6,179 nucleotides of DNA, taken from positions 1 through 6,179 of the forward strand of contig JAKAPO010000153.1 of NCBI GenBank assembly GCA_021807065.1, given 5' to 3'. The stretch is from a bacterium. Lineage in GTDB: Bacteria; Vulcanimicrobiota; Vulcanimicrobiia; Vulcanimicrobiales; Vulcanimicrobiaceae. Shown piece by piece: positions 1-5,504 of this stretch. The notes beneath the pieces are model-generated. The model searched no databases and was not told the DNA's origin. It saw only the letters and a program-made list of their open reading frames with translations. The translations under genes and the position numbers were made by a program. Within the stretch, counting starts at the first letter, position 1. The number at the start of each line of letters is the position of its first letter.

Positions 1-54
1 TTTCGGGCGAACGCGTTCGGGTGCAGGTGCGTAGGTGAATGCGGGGATAGCCAT
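1..54 (-). CDS. Probable aldehyde dehydrogenase, N-terminal fragment (cut by window edge)
   Basis: Reading leftward from an ATG at 54-52, 18 codons stay open to the window edge and give MAIPAFTYAPAPERVRPK. The YAPAPE segment near the N-terminus is what I recall from NAD-dependent aldehyde dehydrogenases encoded directly after long-form deoC in actinobacteria and related lineages; that is memory, not a search. A GAGG core lies 10 bases before the ATG, and only 25 bp separate it from the deoC stop, so it is probably the third gene of the hpd-deoC operon. If correct, the enzyme would oxidise the acetaldehyde released by DeoC to acetate. No catalytic residue is visible in so short a piece, so the assignment rests on the N-terminal motif, spacing and neighbour. 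It could be another small or unrelated downstream gene. Confidence 0.55.
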   Translation of the reverse strand, partial: MAIPAFTYAPAPERVRPK

Positions 55-79
55 ATTACCAAAACCTCGTGCCAGGGAA

Positions 80-1006
80 TCAGTCCTTGGGTATGTAGTC
101 GGCGGCGGCGTAGTGACCGGTGCGTTCCTTCTCCATTTGCATCAGCAAGTCATCGAGGAGCGAACTGGCACCGAGACGGAAGAGTTCGGGTTGCAGCCAC
201 GCCTGACCGAGCGTCTCGTTGACGATCACGAGATAGGTCAATGCCTGTTTCGTCGTTCTAATCCCGCCGGCGAGTTTGAGCCCGCGGCGCTCTTTGGTAC
301 GGCGGTAGAAATCACGAATCGCCTCGCACATGACCAGTGCGGTCGGGTAGGTCGCGTTGGTGCCGACTTTTCCCGTTGAAGACTTGATGAAATCGGCGCC
401 GGCTTCGAGCGCGAGATCGCTTGCGCGCCGCATCGCTTCATAGCTCCCGAGCTCGCCGGTCTCCAAGATCACTTTGAGGCGGACCGAGCCGCACAAGTTC
501 TTGATAGCGGCGATCTCGTCGAACACCGCCTCTTCGTGCCCTGCGAGAAATGCACCGCGATCGATGACCATGTCGATCTCGTCTGCACCTGCAGCGATTG
601 CCTGAGCGGTATCGGCGAGCTTCACATCCAGATCCACAAGCCCGCTCGGGAAGGCCGTCGCAACCGATGCGACCTTGACGCCGCTTCCGGCCAACGCTTC
701 CTTCGCAACCGCTACGAGGTTCGGGTAGACGCAAACGGCCGCGACGCTCGGGATGTCGTCCCAGCCCGGACGCGGTCGGATCGCCTTCGCGCAGAGCGAG
801 CGCACCCGGCCAACGGAGTCCTTGCCTTCGAGCGTGGTGAGATCGGTGCAACGGATCGCGATGTCGATCCCGGCAAGTTTTGTCGAGGTCTTGATCGAGC
901 GTTTCGATAGCTCCGCCGCCCGCTGTTCGAGCATCACCGCATCGACCGGAACCCGCGGCCGAGCGACAACGCCGTCGCGAGGTAGCCGCGCGATCGTTGT
1001 GGTCAT
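80..1006 (-). CDS. deoC: Deoxyribose-phosphate aldolase (long, metazoan-like form)
   Basis: Class I TIM-barrel aldolase that cleaves 2-deoxy-D-ribose 5-phosphate to glyceraldehyde 3-phosphate and acetaldehyde in the cytoplasm (deoxynucleoside salvage). The active site looks complete. The Schiff-base lysine is K208 in FIKSSTGKV, matching E. coli K167. The proton-relay residues are D145 in ADEIDMV (E. coli D102) and K244 in GLKLAGGIRT (E. coli K201). DLTTLEG (55-61) and CVYP (92-95) are also family motifs. At 308 residues it is longer than the roughly 259-residue E. coli enzyme, with about 40 extra N-terminal residues and a C-terminal tail (LFRLGASSLLDD, then TGHYAA) resembling human DERA. Its ATG overlaps the upstream HPD stop as ATGA (1006-1003), which fixes the start and suggests translational coupling. 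A weak GGAA lies just upstream, inside the end of HPD. Confidence 0.95.
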   Translation of the reverse strand: MTTTIARLPRDGVVARPRVPVDAVMLEQRAAELSKRSIKTSTKLAGIDIAIRCTDLTTLEGKDSVGRVRSLCAKAIRPRPGWDDIPSVAAVCVYPNLVAVAKEALAGSGVKVASVATAFPSGLVDLDVKLADTAQAIAAGADEIDMVIDRGAFLAGHEEAVFDEIAAIKNLCGSVRLKVILETGELGSYEAMRRASDLALEAGADFIKSSTGKVGTNATYPTALVMCEAIRDFYRRTKERRGLKLAGGIRTTKQALTYLVIVNETLGQAWLQPELFRLGASSLLDDLLMQMEKERTGHYAAADYIPKD

Positions 1007-2115
1007 AGCGTTCCGCGCCGTTCCTGCTCGCGCTCGATCGACTCGAAGAGCGCCTGGAAGTTCCCCTTGCCGAACGAGAGGCTACCTTTGCGCTGTATGA
1101 TCTCGAAGAAGACGGTCGGCCGATCCTGTAGCGGCTTGGTGAAGATCTGCAGCATGTAACCGAGATCGTCGCGATCCACGAGGATGCGCAGTTTGCGCAG
1201 CGTCTCGATCGCCTCGTCGATCTCTCCGACGCGATCCGTCAACATCTCGTAGTATGCATCCGGCGTATCGAGAAATTCCACGCCGTTAGCCGAAAGCGCC
1301 TGAACGGTTTCAACGATATCGTCGGTGCGAATAGCGAGATGTTGCACGCCGGCGCCGTGGTAGAAATCCAGGTATTCCTCTATCTGCGATTTCTTCTTAC
1401 CAGGTGCCGGTTCGTTGATGGGAAATTTCACGAGATGCCGAGGATCGGTCATCACTTTGGATCGCAGTGCCGTATACTCGGTCGAGATATCACGATCGTC
1501 GAACGAGATAAGTTGCGAGAAACCGAAGACGCGGGCATAGAAATCGCCCCACTTGTCCATCTCGCCCCAGCCGACGTTTCCGACGCAGTGATCGATCGCA
1601 GTCAAACCCGTCTTCCTCGTCGGCAGTGCGCGCCGGCTTTCCACGAAGCCTGGTGCGAACATGCCGCGGTACTCGTCTCGCTGAACGAACGAGTGCACCG
1701 TATCGCCGTAGGTTGCGATCGTCGCGCGTATGATCTTGCCGTCCCGATCCTCGTAGACGGTTGGCTCGAGAATCGAGAGAGCGCCGCCGCTGCGGGCAGC
1801 CTCCCAAGCCGCTCGAGCGTCCTCGACGAGAATCGCCACGTCGCGGACGCCGTCGCCGTGAAGCTTCACGTGCTCGGCGATGGCGTCGTCAGGGCGAAGG
1901 CTCGACGTCAGGACGAATCGCAGACCGTTTTGGACGAGCAGGTAGCTGACGCGGTCCTTGAGGCCTGTTTCGGGTCCGGCGTACGCGGCTTGTTCGAAAC
2001 CGAAAGCCGTCATGTAGTAGTGGGCGGCCTGTTTTGCGTTGCCGGTGTAGAACTCGATATGATCCCAGTCGATTTGGGAGAGCGGATGGCGCTTCGGTTG
2101 CGTCGCTGGGCTCAT
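1003..2115 (-). CDS. hpd: 4-hydroxyphenylpyruvate dioxygenase
   Basis: Fe(II)-dependent dioxygenase converting 4-hydroxyphenylpyruvate to homogentisate, the committing step of tyrosine breakdown. The 370-residue protein has two vicinal-oxygen-chelate domains: an N-terminal half starting at IDWDHIEFYTGNA (15-27) and a catalytic C-terminal half. The expected iron ligands are H176 (AIDHCVGNV), H259 (GAGVQHLAIRTDDI) and E338 (RPTVFFEIIQR). The C-terminal GKGNFQALFESIE segment that closes the active site is intact. I chose the ATG at 2115 because family similarity begins about 15 residues later; the frame is open further upstream but that part is non-homologous and antisense to the divergent gene. 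No clear Shine-Dalgarno precedes it, so a short-leader or leaderless mRNA is possible. It leads the minus-strand operon with deoC. The related hydroxymandelate synthase is an alternative but is unlikely beside hmgA and fumarylacetoacetase. Confidence 0.95.
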   Translation of the reverse strand: MSPATQPKRHPLSQIDWDHIEFYTGNAKQAAHYYMTAFGFEQAAYAGPETGLKDRVSYLLVQNGLRFVLTSSLRPDDAIAEHVKLHGDGVRDVAILVEDARAAWEAARSGGALSILEPTVYEDRDGKIIRATIATYGDTVHSFVQRDEYRGMFAPGFVESRRALPTRKTGLTAIDHCVGNVGWGEMDKWGDFYARVFGFSQLISFDDRDISTEYTALRSKVMTDPRHLVKFPINEPAPGKKKSQIEEYLDFYHGAGVQHLAIRTDDIVETVQALSANGVEFLDTPDAYYEMLTDRVGEIDEAIETLRKLRILVDRDDLGYMLQIFTKPLQDRPTVFFEIIQRKGSLSFGKGNFQALFESIEREQERRGTL

Positions 2116-2169
2116 GACAAAAGTGGGCTTGGCGAAGCGAACCAGGCGGCCCTGTCGAAAGGCGCGCGT
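2116..2169. promoter_or_regulatory. Divergent spacer between hpd and the uncharacterised gene
   Basis: This 54-bp gap separates divergent start codons, so the promoters for both operons must lie here or reach into the opposing coding regions. I see no convincing -35/-10 pair on either strand. Two short inverted repeats are present: GCTT-GGCG-AAGC near 2128-2139 and CAGG-CGGC-CCTG near 2145-2156. Either could be part of an operator, but 4-bp arms are weak. On the plus strand GAAAGG at 2157-2162 is the likely ribosome binding site of the rightward gene, 7 bases from its ATG. The regulatory role is inferred from gene layout alone. Confidence 0.4.
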
Positions 2170-3051
2170 ATGACAGATTCCGCGCTCCTGCCGGCGGCGG
2201 TTCGCATCGCCTTCGAGCGCATCGTCGACTACGCGGGTCTCTTCCCTCCTGCCCAGCTCGGCATGGCGGAAGCGGCCGCCGAATACGAACGCGCGCGATC
2301 GGGTCGAGAAGGGTGGATGCTCGGTCGCTTCATCCTGCCTGTAGCGCGAACTACCGAGCTCGAATCGGCGCTCGAAGGAGGCACGCGCGTACCGTTGGCC
2401 GTTTTGCTGGATGGTGAAACCGCCATTGCCTCGACGCCGCGAACACAGCCCGAATCGTGCGAAATCCCGCTGTCGATCGAGAACGAGGTTGGTGCTGCCA
2501 GAGCGGCAATTCGCACCGTCCACACCGGCCTAGCAGCGCTGGCAGCGAACCTTCCGGTCGCAATCGAGATCCCGAGCAATCTCAACGCTGCCGTCTTGGC
2601 GGAGGCGATGGATACGCTCGCCGAGCGCGGCTTATCTGCAAAACTGCGCTGCGGCGGCGTCAGCGCTCAAGCGGTTCCGGAGGTCGAATCAGTCGCCGCC
2701 TTCGTTAGAGCTGCGGTGCACGCCGGCGTAGCGTTCAAAGTGACTGCCGGGCTCCATCATCCGGTGCGCCGTTATAACGAAGCTGCTGGATTCGTAATGC
2801 ACGGATTCCTCAACGTGCTTGCCGCATCGTGCTTCGCAAGGGACTGCGATGCTGCGACCCTGGTACGCGTCATTGAAGAAGAAGACGCGACAGCATTCAC
2901 GTTCAACTCGCGCGGTTTCGCCTGGCGAGGCCTTGTTGCAATTGAAGACGTGCTGCGCGAAGCTCGCACGCGAAGAATGCTCTCGTTCGGCAGCTGCAGC
3001 TTCGCCGAGCCGGTGGACGGCTTGGTCGCCCTCGGCATCCTGCGGACCTAA
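2170..3051 (+). CDS. Uncharacterised conserved-type protein upstream of fumarylacetoacetase
   Basis: A 293-residue protein I cannot assign to a named enzyme. It starts at the ATG at 2170, with GAAAGG 7 bases upstream; the frame is open far upstream, but that part is antisense to hpd. There is no signal peptide or membrane segment, so it is probably cytoplasmic. Distinctive segments in order are YAGLFPPAQL (21-30), GWMLGRFILP (48-57), AIEIPS (131-136), KLRCGGV (158-164), FKVTAGLHHPVR (189-200), HGFLNVL (211-217) and FGSCSFAEP (273-281). I have an impression of similar hypothetical proteins with FPPA, GGV and FK-TAGLHHP motifs in other bacteria, but no function. The alternation of hydrophobic strand-like stretches ending in E, K or H with helix-like stretches resembles a TIM barrel, and K158, K190, H196 and H197 look like active-site candidates; both points are inference. 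It ends 6 bp before fumarylacetoacetase, so the two are almost certainly co-transcribed and it likely acts in or beside homogentisate breakdown. Confidence 0.85.
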   Translation: MTDSALLPAAVRIAFERIVDYAGLFPPAQLGMAEAAAEYERARSGREGWMLGRFILPVARTTELESALEGGTRVPLAVLLDGETAIASTPRTQPESCEIPLSIENEVGAARAAIRTVHTGLAALAANLPVAIEIPSNLNAAVLAEAMDTLAERGLSAKLRCGGVSAQAVPEVESVAAFVRAAVHAGVAFKVTAGLHHPVRRYNEAAGFVMHGFLNVLAASCFARDCDAATLVRVIEEEDATAFTFNSRGFAWRGLVAIEDVLREARTRRMLSFGSCSFAEPVDGLVALGILRT

Positions 3052-3057
3052 ACGCAG

Positions 3058-4305
3058 TTGCGCGAGTCCTGGGTGGCCATTCCCAGCGGCAGCGATTTTC
3101 CGCTCGAGAATTTGCCCTATGGCGTTTTCGAGGCGCGTGATGGGCGTGGCCATATAGGCGTTGCGATCGGCGATCGCATTTTCGATTTGCGTACTGCTGC
3201 CGAAGCGGGCTTACTGGAAAACGTCGGCGATCGCGCAAGTTACAGCGCCGGATCGCTGAATCCCATCCTGGAAGCAGGGCCGGAGCTTTGGCGGGCGCTG
3301 CGGGAGCGGCTTGCGGATCTCTTGGCGCGAGACGGAGATCCGGTATTGCGAAACCTCAACGTGGCCAGATTCTTCGTCGACCAGTGCAGCGCGCGAATGC
3401 GCGTTCCGGTTGAGATCGGCGACTACATCGACTTCTACTCCTCGGAGCAGCATGCGACCAACCTCGGAAAGATGTTCCGCCCGAACGCGGAGCCGTTACT
3501 ACCAAACTGGAAGTGGATGCCGATCGGGTATCACGGCCGAGCTGGAAGCATCGTGATCGATGCTACCCCAGTTTCGCGGCCTTGCGGTCAGCGTAAGCCG
3601 GCGAGCGCGGCAATACCGGTTTGGGGAGCAAGCACGATGCTGGACTTTGAGCTCGAGATCGGATTCCTCACCGGAAGGGCTGCGATTTTCGGCGTCGTGC
3701 TCGTAAACGACTGGAGCGCCCGTGATATCCAGGCGTGGGAGTATCAGCCGCTTGGGCCGTTCCTCGGTAAGTCGTTCGCGACGACGGTTTCGCCTTGGAT
3801 CGTGACCATGGACGCGCTGGCGCCTTTTCGGGTCGCGCCGCCGGAGCAGGATCCGCAGCCCCTGTCCTACCTTCGCATTCCCGGCGACGCGAACTACGAC
3901 ATCAATCTCGAGGTGAAGCTCGAGACGGAAGAGATGCGTAGACGCGGGATGGGGCCGATAGGGATCGCCCGCACGAATGCCGGCGGGCTGTACTGGACGT
4001 TCGAACAGCAACTCGCACACGCGCGCAGCAACGGTGCAAAGATTCGTCCCGGCGATCTCTTCGCCTCGGGCACGATATCGGGGTCTGCCTCGGGTAGTTA
4101 TGGAAGCATGATCGAGCTGACGTGGGGTGGTTCCAAGCCGATTACCCTACCAAGTGGCGAACGGCGCTCCTTCCTTGAAGATGGTGACGAAGTGACGTTG
4201 CACGGCTGGTGCGAAAGGCGTGGCCTGCGCATAGGGTTTGGCGTGTGCCGCGGCCGCGTAGCCCCGGCTCAAATTTGTGCCGGTTCGGCCACCCAAGAGC
4301 GGTAG
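3058..4305 (+). CDS. fahA: Fumarylacetoacetase, with a 14-residue internal gap
   Basis: Hydrolyses fumarylacetoacetate to fumarate and acetoacetate, the last step of tyrosine catabolism. The 415-residue protein has the N-terminal domain (SDFPLENLPYGVF, 12-24) and the C-terminal FAH fold. Residues matching the mouse enzyme's metal ligands are D125, E198, E200 and D218. Catalytic-site matches are Y127, H132, R141, Y158, R222, Q225, Y229, K238, T339 and E353. Odd feature: from E200 to D218 is 18 residues, where mouse (E201 to D233) has 32. A loop-helix is missing between FLTG and IFGVVLVNDWSARD, in frame and without disturbing its flanks. The C-terminus runs about 11 residues past the usual GRV-P-A ending, overprinting the hmgA 3' end. 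The start is taken as TTG at 3058, because the resulting MRESWV then SDFPL fits the family N-terminus; GTG at 3073 is the only close alternative. No good Shine-Dalgarno is seen, so coupling to the upstream gene (6-bp gap) is likely. Confidence 0.94.
   Translation: MRESWVAIPSGSDFPLENLPYGVFEARDGRGHIGVAIGDRIFDLRTAAEAGLLENVGDRASYSAGSLNPILEAGPELWRALRERLADLLARDGDPVLRNLNVARFFVDQCSARMRVPVEIGDYIDFYSSEQHATNLGKMFRPNAEPLLPNWKWMPIGYHGRAGSIVIDATPVSRPCGQRKPASAAIPVWGASTMLDFELEIGFLTGRAAIFGVVLVNDWSARDIQAWEYQPLGPFLGKSFATTVSPWIVTMDALAPFRVAPPEQDPQPLSYLRIPGDANYDINLEVKLETEEMRRRGMGPIGIARTNAGGLYWTFEQQLAHARSNGAKIRPGDLFASGTISGSASGSYGSMIELTWGGSKPITLPSGERRSFLEDGDEVTLHGWCERRGLRIGFGVCRGRVAPAQICAGSATQER
4264..4283. repeat. 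20-bp near-perfect palindrome at the convergent junction
   Basis: CCGGC (4264-4268) and GCCGG (4279-4283) are inverted arms around TCAAATTTGT, whose core CAAATTTG is itself palindromic. The full 20 bases are symmetric except for one T opposite T pair. It spans the hmgA stop codon and lies in the final codons of fumarylacetoacetase. As RNA it could form a hairpin in transcripts from either strand, consistent with a bidirectional terminator or pause site, but neither strand has the U-run of a classic intrinsic terminator. As DNA it could be a protein-binding site. Chance occurrence is not excluded. Confidence 0.5.
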
Positions 4306-5435
4306 TACTGCTCGTCTTCGCATGCGCGAGCCGCCTGCGCGATGTGGAGCGGAGCAAACGTGTCGACCATCACTGCGACTTCATCCGTCGATTTCTTGCC
4401 GAGGGATTGCTCGACCGCGCCGGGCTGCGGGCCGTGCGGGGCGCCGGCGGTATGGAGCGTAATCGATCCCTCCTCGATACCGCGCCTGCTCATGAAATTG
4501 CCGCTAACATAATAGAGAACCTCGTCGCAATCCACGCTCGAATGATTGTACGGTACCGGTATTGCAAGCGGATGGTAGTCGAACAAACGCGGTACGAACG
4601 CGCAGAACGCCGCACCAGGTGCCTCGAACGTTTGGTGCGCAGGGGGCGGCTGATGCAGCTTGCCGGTGATCGGAGCAAACTCTTCCAGGTTGAAGGCATA
4701 CGGATAGCAATATCCGTCCCAGCCGACGACGTCGCACGGGTGGTATGCGACCGTGTAGATCGCATTACGCTCCTTGCCGGCAACGCGAATCTCGAACTCG
4801 CCGCGCTCGTCAATGGGATCACGCGCCGCCGGACCTCGGAAGTCGCGCTCGTAATACGGTGCGTGCTCGCCAAGCTGGCCGAATTCGTTGCGGTATTTCT
4901 TCGGTATTTGTACCGGGCCGCTCGTTTCGTAGACGAGCATGCGCGTCGCGTCCTTAGGTTGGAGCCGGTACGTGATTCCGACCGGGATGACGACGTAGTC
5001 ATTGGCGCGGTAATCGAGCGTGCCGAGCGGCGTCTCGATGCTGCCGCGTCCGCTATGGATAAAAAGCAGCTCATCTCCGCGGACGGTCCGATAGAAATAG
5101 GGCATCGCTTCGATCGCTTCTGCGACGCAGATCACGATGTCGTCGTTGCCGAGAATTGGTTTTCGCGACGAAATTGCGTCGCCGGACGTCTTGATGCGCC
5201 CTACTCGGAAATGGCGGTTGCGCAACGGTTCGTTCGGCGAAAAGACCGATTCGGGCCGGCGCCACGGTTTGACGTCGAGCGTCGCCGTCGGCGGGTTCAG
5301 ATGGTACAGAAGAGAGTAGACGCTCTCGAACCCCTGCGTCGAGAGTAGCTCTTCAGCGTACAGTTTACCGTCGGGCCGGCGGAACTGGATGTGGCGTTTC
5401 GGCGGTAGGGCGCCCGCTCGCAAGTAACTCGGCAC
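4269..5435 (-). CDS. hmgA: Homogentisate 1,2-dioxygenase (short type)
   Basis: Fe(II) cupin-fold dioxygenase opening homogentisate to maleylacetoacetate, the step between HPD and the isomerase/fumarylacetoacetase. The 388-residue protein begins with PPKRHIQFR (11-19) and carries GDELLFIHSGRG (120-131) and GWDGYCYPYAFNLEEF (238-253) in the N-terminal cupin region. The C-terminal iron site is in NHSSVDCDEVLYYVSGNF and HTAGAPHGPQPG. H298, H328 and H334 match human H335, H365 and H371 in spacing. The carboxylate ligand is probably E305, giving H-x6-E instead of human H-x5-E. It is shorter than the roughly 440-residue proteobacterial and human enzymes. The start is GTG at 5435, giving MPSYLRAGALPPKRH; an in-frame stop lies 14 codons upstream and no ATG intervenes. 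A weak GGAA precedes it. The last residues overlap fumarylacetoacetase by 37 bp on the opposite strand. Confidence 0.94.
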   Translation of the reverse strand: MPSYLRAGALPPKRHIQFRRPDGKLYAEELLSTQGFESVYSLLYHLNPPTATLDVKPWRRPESVFSPNEPLRNRHFRVGRIKTSGDAISSRKPILGNDDIVICVAEAIEAMPYFYRTVRGDELLFIHSGRGSIETPLGTLDYRANDYVVIPVGITYRLQPKDATRMLVYETSGPVQIPKKYRNEFGQLGEHAPYYERDFRGPAARDPIDERGEFEIRVAGKERNAIYTVAYHPCDVVGWDGYCYPYAFNLEEFAPITGKLHQPPPAHQTFEAPGAAFCAFVPRLFDYHPLAIPVPYNHSSVDCDEVLYYVSGNFMSRRGIEEGSITLHTAGAPHGPQPGAVEQSLGKKSTDEVAVMVDTFAPLHIAQAARACEDEQYYRSWVAEPAQI

Positions 5436-5504
5436 GCGTTCCAGTTCGGCGCGCGACCAGGGCTATCTTGGTCATGCCAGAATGTTCGCACCCAGGAGGG
5501 AATC
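5436..5504. promoter_or_regulatory. Divergent spacer between hmgA and the secreted-protein gene
   Basis: This 69-bp gap between divergent starts must hold or adjoin the promoters for hmgA (leftward) and the secreted protein (rightward). TATCTT at 5464-5469 is a possible plus-strand -10, with TTCCAG at 5439-5444 as a poor, 19-bp-distant -35. CCAGGGCTATCTTGG (5451-5467 region) has loosely symmetric ends. Nothing here is strong enough to call a specific site. The only clear element is the rightward ribosome binding site, listed separately. Confidence 0.35.
5494..5500 (+). promoter_or_regulatory. Strong Shine-Dalgarno of the secreted-protein gene
   Basis: AGGAGGG ends 4 bases before the ATG at 5505 and is the best ribosome binding site in the window. 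It decides the start codon and the strand of the rightmost gene, because the opposing minus-strand frame has nothing comparable. Confidence 0.8.

Noticed and set aside
1339..2169. Long upstream extension of the plus-strand frame that contains the uncharacterised protein
   Set aside because: It is antisense to the highly conserved hpd coding sequence and has no recognisable protein character. The ATG at 2170 has its own GAAAGG site.
2116..2523. 136-residue N-terminal extension of HPD in the open frame
   Set aside because: It is Arg/Phe-rich, antisense to the uncharacterised gene, and family similarity starts just after the ATG at 2115.
3073..3075. GTG as the start of fumarylacetoacetase
   Set aside because: It would remove the RESW residues that fit the family N-terminus and has no better ribosome binding site than the TTG at 3058.
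4249..4258. Perfect palindrome CGCGGCCGCG near the end of fumarylacetoacetase
   Set aside because: It encodes normal family residues in GC-rich DNA, is only 10 bp, and has no U-run, so there is no support for a terminator.
4209..5348. 379-codon plus-strand open frame opposite hmgA
   Set aside because: It is Arg-rich shadow sequence opposite a clear homogentisate dioxygenase, as expected in high-GC DNA.
5439..5469. TTCCAG / TATCTT as a sigma70-type promoter
   Set aside because: Both boxes match poorly and the spacing is 19 bp; it is mentioned in the spacer entry but not called as a promoter.
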